NCBI GenBank assembly: GCA_023091735.1
Contig: JALKBU010001260.1
Location: 1-13,547, forward strand
Length of the DNA stretch: 13,547 nucleotides
Direction of reading: 5' to 3'
Source: Trichomonas tenax
Taxonomy: Eukaryota; Parabasalia; Trichomonadida; Trichomonadidae
Part shown: in pieces, positions 7,380 through 13,547 of the stretch
How the letters are laid out: every line of letters begins with the position of its first letter
Numbering within the stretch: the stretch's first letter is position 1
Translations under genes and position numbers: made by a program
The notes under the pieces: generated by a model
Database searches by the model: none
The model's input: only the letters and a program-made list of their open reading frames with translations
What the model was told of the DNA's origin: nothing

Positions 7380-8711
7380 TTATAACGTTGAAGCCAATTG
7401 GCCTAAAGCAAATACGACCCTTATTCTTCGATTTTTCTTGCGCTCTTCTATTTTTTGATCATCAAGGTTGCAATTCACGCGGATTGTTTGTTGAGGTGTC
7501 AAAACAGCTGTCGTGAATGGTGTCGTTGATGGAGTTGTAGATGGGGTTGTTGATGGTGTTGTAGAAGGTGTTGTAGATGGAGTTGTCGATGGGGTTGTTG
7601 AAGGTGTCATTGATGGGGTTGTTGATGGGGTTGTAGAAGGTGTTGTAGATGGAGTTGTAGAAGGTGTTGTTGATGGAGTTGTAGAAGGTGTCGTTGATGG
7701 AGTTGTTGATGGAGTTGTAGAAGGTGTTGTTGATGGAGTTGTAGAAGGTGTTGTAGAAGGTGTTGTTGATGGAGTTGTAGAAGGTGTTGTTGATGGAGTT
7801 GTAGAAGGTGTCGTTGATGGAGTTATTGAAGGAGTTGGTGAAAAGATGGGGTAATATGTCTCACCTGGAAGTTGCCCATTTTTACATAACTTGCCATGTG
7901 TTCTATCACCTCTATCATTTCCATCATTGATGCTCTGAGGAACTCCATTACCTTTAAAGTAATTATCTGAACCGGATACGGTTATATTCTGATCATGACT
8001 TGTGGTCATATTTGAAAACTTACATCCTACAATAGTTGCGGTTGCATTCTCGAAAAATATGTCACAATTGTTATTGATGAAATAACAAGAATTTAACGTT
8101 ATGACTGTATCCGAGAGAAAGACTCCATATCCTAGGTTATAAATAAATATATCATTATCTAATTTAGTGTGCCTCGTAAAAAGAGCTCCAAGGCTACTAG
8201 AAGATGTGTTAATGAAATGACAATTTTGTGTTATCTTGTTTTCATGTTGAAGATTAATTGCGTTATTTTTTACTCGATTATAAGAAAAGTTGCAATAAAC
8301 TGTTTCCGATTTATATATATCTAGTAAGAAAGCGCCTTTGTTAATTTGTGATATTGTTATATGATCCACTTCAACATCACCAGCATCATTATCAGTAAAT
8401 AAAACTGAAACGGAAGAGTCTGATTGTGTAGAATAGCAGTTCATGAAACATGAGTGAAGCAGTTTTGTTTGATTATTATTTGAAGCGTAAATTACATATT
8501 TAGAGGCAGTAGATACCGAAGAGAAATAGCAGTGTTCAATATTCAATTGTTGGCTGGAACTGGTTGCAGCAATAATTGAATTTCTTACATCTTGGTCGGA
8601 AATATCGTGGAAATAACAATCTACAAAGGAAAATTCGGATGGAATAGCTGACTTTGAGGTATATTCTTTTCCATCAATAGATAAAGCCTTGATTATCATC
8701 TGAAAAAACAT
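7380..8711 (-). CDS. Beta-helix (Pmp/pectate-lyase-like) surface protein with Thr-Pro-Ser stalk
   Basis: 443 codons from the ATG at 8711. Residues ~10-235 are a right-handed parallel beta-helix. Seven regularly spaced Cys-x-Phe type motifs (C32, C61, C88, C140, C164, C209, C230) mark successive coils, and Asn/Ser-rich turns with several N-glycosylation sequons lie between them. This is the pattern of large trichomonad surface families with the polymorphic-membrane-protein fold. A linker (~236-289) leads into about 27 copies of TTPS (290-398), a mucin-like stalk probably O-glycosylated. The N-terminus (MFFQMIIKALS) is a very short hydrophobic start, weaker than a usual signal peptide. The C-terminal 45 residues contain a basic cluster (KKNRR, 425-429) like a stop-transfer tail but no membrane segment before it. 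The anchor may have been lost, or the protein is secreted. No catalytic residues were recognised. Function is inferred to be adhesion or cell-surface display. Confidence 0.75.
   Translation of the reverse strand: MFFQMIIKALSIDGKEYTSKSAIPSEFSFVDCYFHDISDQDVRNSIIAATSSSQQLNIEHCYFSSVSTASKYVIYASNNNQTKLLHSCFMNCYSTQSDSSVSVLFTDNDAGDVEVDHITISQINKGAFLLDIYKSETVYCNFSYNRVKNNAINLQHENKITQNCHFINTSSSSLGALFTRHTKLDNDIFIYNLGYGVFLSDTVITLNSCYFINNNCDIFFENATATIVGCKFSNMTTSHDQNITVSGSDNYFKGNGVPQSINDGNDRGDRTHGKLCKNGQLPGETYYPIFSPTPSITPSTTPSTTPSTTPSTTPSTTPSTTPSTTPSTTPSTTPSTTPSTTPSTTPSTTPSTTPSTTPSTTPSTTPSMTPSTTPSTTPSTTPSTTPSTTPSTTPSTTPFTTAVLTPQQTIRVNCNLDDQKIEERKKNRRIRVVFALGQLASTL
7518..7844. repeat. 12-bp minisatellite encoding the TTPS stalk
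   Basis: About 27 tandem 12-base units, in frame with the beta-helix gene. Two main variants alternate irregularly (plus strand): gatggagttgta and gaaggtgttgta. They differ at linked positions, so ACT-CCA and ACA-CCT go together on the coding strand while the peptide stays TTPS. A few units carry an Ile or Met substitution. Copy number is likely to vary between strains by slippage. The opposite strand is also open across the array (7513-7854) simply because of the repeat. Confidence 0.95.
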
Positions 8712-8772
8712 CAATAAATTGTTCTACCGCAAATTCAAGTTAAATTTATCGTCTTAACATTTTCAAAAATGT

Positions 8773-8830
8773 AGAATAATTATGGCCTTTTATAACGATA
8801 AAATTGAATATAAAAGACCATAATTAATCT
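8773..8830. repeat. Inverted repeat, 22-bp arms
   Basis: Arms 8773-8794 and 8809-8830 pair with about two mismatches around a 14-base loop. The core is taattatgg-cttttata and its complement. It lies 62-119 bases upstream of the beta-helix ATG, so it could be a regulatory palindrome of that gene. An AT-rich hairpin left by replication slippage is the simpler alternative. Confidence 0.6.
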
Positions 8831-8893
8831 TTTATATTTTATTATATATACATCTTGAGCTATATTACATCAAATTAAGAAGGTTTTGAGGAA

Positions 8894-8976
8894 TTTACAT
8901 GACATTTCGTGTTATTTACATGACAAAATAATTGAAAATTAACATGTTTGTTTGGATTCATATCATTTACATGACA
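8894..8976. repeat. Three TGWCATGTAAA motifs upstream of the beta-helix gene
   Basis: Exact minus-strand copies (read as TTTACATGACA on plus) occur at 8894-8904, 8915-8925 and 8966-8976, and a weaker partial match lies at 8941-8946. All are in the same orientation as the gene and 183-265 bases before its ATG. The same motif is found in the spacer upstream of the phosphoesterase and near the right edge of the window, but not inside any gene I can support. Confidence 0.7.
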
Positions 8977-9104
8977 AATTAATTGAAATAATTATTATGT
9001 GATTCATATTGTGATTAATATTTGGATTAATTCCATTAAGAACAAGATGTAGAATGATTTTTGCTTTATAAGATTCAAAAATATTAATATTTATTACAAA
9101 TACA

Positions 9105-11641
9105 TTAAACTTTATATGTAAGTGATGCCTGCGGACAACCATCGAAGATATTTGTGGGATATTCTATTGTTGGATCTTTAATATGAACGAACTTAAGTTT
9201 CTTGTCATTCATGAAGCAATAATCACTGACTCTATCGAAGTTGCACTCACTGAGATCAACGCTTTCTAGCTGCCCCATGTACGCAAATGCGTAATTAGAC
9301 AAAAACTTCACAGAGTATGGAATCTTCATTACCTTGATAGATGTATTTGCAAATGCTAAAGATCCTATTGATATAATGTTGTGCGAAAATGTCACGCTGT
9401 TCAAATTTGAGCAATTTGCAAACGTATAGTCATGAATCTTTGATATCTTCAAGTTATTGAAGTCAATTGACTCTATGAACAAACACCCAGCGAAGCAGCT
9501 CGAGTTGAACATATCCATTGATGCAAACTTTTCGACTGCATCAATGTGTGTTTTTGCGAAGCAGCTCGATCCGAGTTTAGTGATCAAGTTGTTGAATCTG
9601 ATGTGTGATAACTTAGTGCAACCCTGGAATGTCAAGTTTTCAAGTCTTCTCACATGAGTCTCGCTTAAATCGATGCTGGGGAGTGATATACAGTCCATGA
9701 ATGCGCATTGTCCAATTATTTCAATTTCTGGAGGAATTATGATTGAATTGATCCTCTCGCAGCCCATGAATGTTCCTTCAGGAATTATGTTCGATGAAAT
9801 TGTATCGAGAGGGAAGTTGTCTATTTTTGTTTTTGATACAAAATATGTTCCATAGCTTGTGACTTTCTTTGGTAACGTTAGTTTTGTTAATGATATACAA
9901 TTTCTGAACACCTCGTTGCCGAATGTGCACGTTTGGATTTCGTGCATGTTGACCGTTGTGAGAGATGAGCAATCAAAGAAGCACTTGTGCCCAATTTTCT
10001 TTATCGAACTGGTGAACACGAAGCTGTTCAGTTTGTGGCACCCGTTGAATAAATCGTTAGGGAGTGATTCTAATTTCAAATGCTTTGGTGATGTCAGTGA
10101 TTCTAAAGACTTTGCTTTGTAAAAACATCTTTCGCCGAACTTTGATATTTTTGCGTTCAATTTGACTTTCTGTAGAGAATATGTTGCATTAAAGCAGTCA
10201 TCTGGGAGCTCAGTGACAGCTGTATTCTGTAGATCTATTTCTTTAATACCTGTGCATAGCGAGAAAGCACCTGCTTCGATCTTTTGAAGTTCGCTGCTGA
10301 ACTTGAAAGATCCAAGAGTCGTAAGATTGTGGAATGCGAACAGTTTAATAATTCTCAGTCTCATTGGTGACTCAAATGTCGTCAGACCTGATCCTGAGAA
10401 GCAGTAATTAGGAATTGTGTCGAGAGTTGTGTTAACAAGGTTGATTTCTTTCAGAGAAAGACATTGATAAAATGCATACTTTTCAAGTACATTTAATGTG
10501 TTAGGAATAACTATCTTTGAAAGTGATGTGCAAAGGGAGAAGGCCTCTTGTTCAATCTTGAATATAAGTGGTGGCGTTAAGACTTCTTTTAGTGAATGGC
10601 ACTCTTTGAAAACTTGCGCAGAGAAATAATTGATCTTCGTATGAGAAAGATTGATTTTTGGAAGTGCTGAGCATGTTTCGAAGCATTGCGCAGACAGTTC
10701 AGTAAGAGCTGAAGGAATATCAATTGAAATCAGTCTGTTGCAGTATTTGAAAGCTCTCTTTCCAAGATTAAAAACTGAATTTGGAAGAATGATTGTTTCA
10801 ACGAATGAGCACTGCATAAATGTTTCTTTCTCTATAAATTTAAGTTTTGTGTTTGATAAATCAATGTTAACGATGCCACTTTGGAAGAAACCACGATATT
10901 GAATCAAACTTAGATTTTTAGGGAACACAATGGATTTCAGTGTCCTGGTGAACATGAAAGCATTTCTATGTATCTCTACACATGTTTCTGGCAATAAAAC
11001 TGCTCTAAGCAAAATACAATGTGAAAATGCGTATTGAGGAATCACAGTAACTGTAGAATTACTTAAATCGACTCTAGGAATCTTTGTACATGACTGTAAA
11101 CAGTGCACTCCGAGTGTTTTAATTGATGGATAAAAATCAAGACGAAGAAGCTTCTCACAATTTTGAAAAGCTGAAGCACCAAGTACTTCTAAAGTCTTTG
11201 GAAGCGAAATATATGACAGTTCCGCACAACATTTGAATGCGCGATCTCCTATTTCTGTTATTCGCGTATTTTTAAGTGACATTGTTGTAAACTTGCTCTC
11301 TGTAAACGCATCGGCGCCAATGGATTGCAATGAAGATGGAACTTCAATGAATTGTGAAGGACAGCGTTTGAAAGCTTTCGGTAATATCTGTGTTACAGTA
11401 AATCCAGCGACTGCTTCAGGAATGGCGTAAGTTTTTTCGTCAGTATTTTCTATGAAAGCCTTTTCATAATTATTTTGATTGAATGATTTCGAAGATTTTC
11501 GACCGACTCCAATTTCAGTTGAACTCAACCATGTGCAGTAAAACTGATTTCCAACTTCTGTTGGGCATATAAAGCTTGGAAAAGAGTGGATAAATAATAA
11601 GGAGAACAAAAACAAAAAATATTTTAGAAATTTTGATTCAT
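9105..11641 (-). CDS. BspA-like leucine-rich-repeat surface protein (LRR_5 type), start disrupted
   Basis: Surface or secreted BspA-family protein, one of the largest protein families of trichomonads, linked to host-cell or bacterial contact. Counting from 11615, 836 residues are open. A hydrophobic leader (about 1-16) precedes roughly 30 consecutive LRR_5 repeats of 22-24 residues (AF-x-x-C-x-x-L-x-x-I-x-L-P type). They often alternate between an I-x-I/L-P-x-x-L form and a D-L-S-x-T-x-I form, giving a two-repeat superperiod near 46-47. The C-terminus ends in a normal cap (NIFDGCPQASLTYKV) with no membrane segment, so it is probably secreted or peripheral. No in-frame ATG exists before residue 112 (11282), which would delete leader and first repeats. 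An ATG at 11641-11639 starts a typical signal peptide in the neighbouring frame, and one extra base in the A4 run at 11634-11631 would join the frames. The frame beyond that is intact. Confidence 0.88.
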
Positions 11642-11848
11642 AAAATTGCTATAGCTACGTGGTTTTTGATTCCAAAAAACAAATTTTTTGACGTCTATTC
11701 TAAGCAAATTCAAAATAACCAAAATTTTATGAGAAATATATGATTTCTAATTATATTCACTTTTTTTGAAAAATTAAAATCAAGATATTCTTCGGAAAAG
11801 TGACACATTTTGGGTGTTTCATGGACACTCAAAATATCAAAAAAAATC

Positions 11849-11882
11849 GGGCCTTCGGCTCTGGCGCGGCGTCATCATCGCC
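11849..11882. repeat. Two adjacent GC-rich mini-hairpins
   Basis: In otherwise AT-rich DNA, gggcc-ttc-ggctc (11849-11861) can form a 5-bp stem with one G-T pair, and ggcg-tcatcat-cgcc (11868-11882) a 4-bp stem. The island of strong G+C content is about 40 bp long. It could be a structured RNA element, a protein site, or a fragment of an inserted element. Function is unknown. Confidence 0.4.
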
Positions 11883-11928
11883 TCAGGCAGTTCAAAAGCA
11901 ATCAAAGTTCGCCAAGATTTCAAAGATG

Positions 11929-11983
11929 TCCCTCTCCTTCTTTTTTTTTTTCTTCTCCTCCTCCCTTTTCCTTTCCTTCCTTT
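11929..11983. repeat. 55-base uninterrupted pyrimidine tract
   Basis: Every base from 11929 to 11983 is C or T, including a run of eleven or more T. Homopurine-homopyrimidine tracts of this length can adopt triplex structures and are prone to slippage. It lies about 290 bp upstream of the BspA-like ATG and next to the GC island. A regulatory role is possible but not shown. Confidence 0.8.
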
Positions 11984-12023
11984 GCTTAAAAATTTTATTG
12001 TTTACAAGAACCTTATAGAACTT

Positions 12024-12321
12024 AATTGAATGGTGTGTCCCTTACACGTCAGAAGTGTCCAAACGTCACTTTTATGTGTCCTAGCTTTACAAAACCCTGC
12101 ATTTTTTGGAGAAAACCCCTATTTTTGGTCACTTTTTGATATTATTTTGAACAAAATTGAGATCGAATTTTAGTGGATATATGTAATCTGTGCGTATTAT
12201 ATTGATGAATGGCTGATTATTTTTGACTTTTTAGACTTTTCGGATCAGATTTCACGAAAAACGAAAACAAATCACAACAATTGGGTACTTGGACACATAA
12301 CTTACCCTTTAGGACACTTCT
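12024..12321. repeat. GTGTCC repeat region with nested inverted blocks
   Basis: The region opens with the 13-mer aattgaatggtgt (12024-12036), shared with the repeat at 1339-1415. Left block 12051-12081 and right block 12291-12321 are each 31 bases. In inverse orientation they match at both 10-base ends (agaagtgtcc and ttatgtgtcc) but not in the 11-base middle. Further GTGTC or GGACAC copies occur at 12034 and, before the region, at 11823. This looks like inverted pairs of a GTGTCC site or the ends of a small decayed element. No gene lies between the blocks. Confidence 0.6.
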
Positions 12322-12540
12322 ACGAGGACGCATGCAGATACGTACGAAAAAGCGGTTATATATGTGCAAGCGAAAAAGACCTGTATCCAGTATATGTTAT
12401 CATTTGTAAAATCAATTTTTTGTGCATTTTTTGTATTTTCTGAGATTTTATATGCTATTTACAGATTTTAAGTCGGCTGTTATGATTTATTTTATGCATA
12501 GTATACATATGTCACATTAACTCAGATTACGAAATTTTTC

Positions 12541-12645
12541 TTTGTGCAAGACCAAACCGTAGACACAATTCAATTTTTGAATGTGTATAAGGTTATGTCG
12601 CACACCAAAAAATGCAACGATAGCTGCACACCATTCAATTTTGCC
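12541..12645 (-). repeat. Inverted, degenerate copy of the 1339-1415 repeat
   Basis: Read on the minus strand, two units begin with caaaattgaatggtgt (at 12643) and caaaaattgaattgtgtc (at 12589). A middle segment (ggtgtgcgacataacc then ttatacac) matches the first unit at 1339-1375. After the second unit, the sequence ggtttggtc matches ggtttggcc of the plus copy. The two copies lie about 11 kb apart in opposite orientation, near opposite ends of the window. This makes a dispersed repeat family likely. Confidence 0.6.
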
Positions 12646-13455
12646 CTTAAAAGGGATAATACAGGAATCAGACCCTTTATCACCCCTATTTTTAAACATG
12701 AATCACAATGATGGGGCCTTCATTCCAGACTCTCACAAGGCTCGAAAACTAAGCTAACACATGAACGAATTAGGTCTGGCAGCCAAATCTCCGGCACCTG
12801 TCCCGCGATTTCCAACTTAATAGTATTTGGTAATTTTTATCAATTTTTTCCCAGTCAACTACTGCTACAGGATGTATCACATCCGTTCTCATCGTACATT
12901 TCCTCTTGCTTCATGTTTTATTCGACTTTTTTTTATTTTCATGGTTAAGCATTATTCGCATTTGCACAGTAAATCTACTAATGTTATGACTTGCATTGTA
13001 ATTACATGATAACCCATGAAAATTTTTGATAAATTTACAGAAAATTCGATTTTTAATTTTTTCTCAAGGTATCAAACAATCAGCGTTCTTAAAAATCGAT
13101 ATGCCTTACGATTAAAGCATAAACATTATACTCAGGGCTCTTTTTTTAATTGATAAATTACAAATTTCCTATTTAGAACCTAGATAATTGATGATATTAA
13201 GACTTTAATTGTCTGCTCTAAGCATTCATCAGCACACACAATTCCTTACAGAATTTTTAAAGATCGATTTAATATCGATGATAAAGATTAACCAAATTGA
13301 AATTTTTAGGTGGGGTCCTAGACATAAATACCACATTGATGATATAGCTCCATTTTGGCTATCGAATTTATTTATTTAGGGACAGGGTTACTCCCCCTAA
13401 ATATTTTTTTGGTGTTCAACACGGGACTGGGACAAAATAGAACAACGTGCTTTTC

Positions 13456-13466
13456 TGACATGTAAA
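13456..13466 (+). repeat. Isolated TGWCATGTAAA motif
   Basis: This is an exact copy (TGACATGTAAA), with the same C before it as in the palindrome at 5519-5545 and a truncated copy 18 bases later. Whether a gene lies beyond the window edge is unknown. Confidence 0.5.
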
Positions 13467-13547
13467 TTATGTTTGACATATAGAGTCAGAATGTCAAATA
13501 TAAAGGAAAGTGAAGTGTTTGCGCGGGAAAAATGGAAAAGTGTCAAT

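Larger units (their letters stand above)
8712..9104. other. Promoter-side spacer of the beta-helix gene
   Basis: This AT-rich spacer lies between the stop of the BspA-like gene and the start of the beta-helix gene, both on the minus strand. It holds a short inverted repeat and three TGWCATGTAAA motifs, listed separately. No clear Inr was found next to the beta-helix ATG. Confidence 0.45.
11642..12020. other. Upstream spacer of the BspA-like gene with GC island and pyrimidine tract
   Basis: The spacer has no supported gene. The plus-strand frames of about 70 codons at 11800-12029 are driven by the polypyrimidine run (poly Ser/Phe/Leu) and look spurious. The GC hairpins and pyrimidine tract are listed separately. 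No clear Inr lies before the ATG at 11641. Confidence 0.45.
12322..13547. other. Non-coding, repeat relics, no gene recognised
   Basis: No protein or RNA gene can be supported. The only frames of 60 codons (12517-12699 minus, 12827-13009 plus) give peptides with no motif, and the first overlaps a repeat. The patch 12690-12825 is less AT-rich and unexplained. One TGWCATGTAAA motif lies at 13456-13466, with a partial copy (tgacata) at 13474-13480. Confidence 0.45.

Noticed and set aside
7513..7854. Plus-strand 113-codon frame of Val-Val-Asp/Glu-Gly repeats
   Set aside because: It is the antisense of the TTPS minisatellite; any 12-base repeat without a stop stays open. The minus-strand reading continues into a real beta-helix domain.
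11800..12029. Two overlapping plus-strand frames of about 70 codons
   Set aside because: They exist because the pyrimidine tract contains no stop; the product is poly Ser/Phe/Leu.
1..13547. CRISPR array, bacterial operon or prophage
   Set aside because: No regular spacer-repeat array, no ribosome-binding pattern, and the gene families and spacing are those of a trichomonad.
1..13547. tRNA, 5S or other rRNA genes
   Set aside because: No T-loop GTTCRANNC with a matching acceptor stem and no rRNA core motif was seen on either strand.
1..13547. Trichomonad spliceosomal intron in one of the genes
   Set aside because: No GTAYGT donor paired with an ACTAACACACAG-type acceptor was found near any gene. 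A short actaac at about 200 has no coding context.

Overview
The window looks like nuclear DNA of a trichomonad protist (Trichomonas, Tritrichomonas or a relative). It is strongly AT-rich and the genes are apparently intronless. The gene content is typical of that group: a BspA-type leucine-rich-repeat protein, a cysteine-punctuated beta-helix surface protein with a Thr/Pro/Ser stalk, and a TMEM62-like membrane phosphoesterase. A match to the trichomonad initiator (Inr) lies just upstream of one reading frame. The genus cannot be fixed from sequence alone. Bacteria are unlikely: there is no operon packing, no Shine-Dalgarno pattern, and more than half of the window is non-coding.

Layout. 1-3103 is non-coding and holds a decayed 121-bp direct repeat (612-781), two long near-perfect hairpins (813-930, 1033-1132) and a ~37-bp tandem repeat (1339-1415). 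3104-4996 (minus) is a TMEM62-like metallophosphoesterase that has no ATG where one is expected. 5000-6377 is non-coding and carries five exact copies of an 11-bp motif, TGWCATGTAAA, two of them forming a perfect palindrome. 6100-6360 reads like decayed coding DNA. 6404-7116 (plus) is a broken metallo-beta-lactamase-fold gene with two frameshifts and a lost metal-binding motif. 7380-8711 (minus) is the beta-helix/stalk protein, with three more motif copies upstream. 9105-11641 (minus) is the BspA-like protein, which appears to have a one-base break between its ATG and the rest of the frame. 11642-13547 is non-coding and repeat-rich: GC hairpins, a pyrimidine tract, inverted GTGTCC blocks, an inverted relative of the 1339-1415 repeat, and one last motif copy.

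How it fits together. The two large minus-strand genes at 7380-11641 encode secreted or surface proteins of the kind trichomonads carry in very large families. The phosphoesterase would sit in an internal membrane. Nothing indicates a shared pathway. Three of the four recognisable genes have a damaged or missing start or reading frame, so the locus looks partly decayed, or the assembly has small indel errors. The least explained signal is the recurrent TGWCATGTAAA motif, found only in the intergenic DNA.
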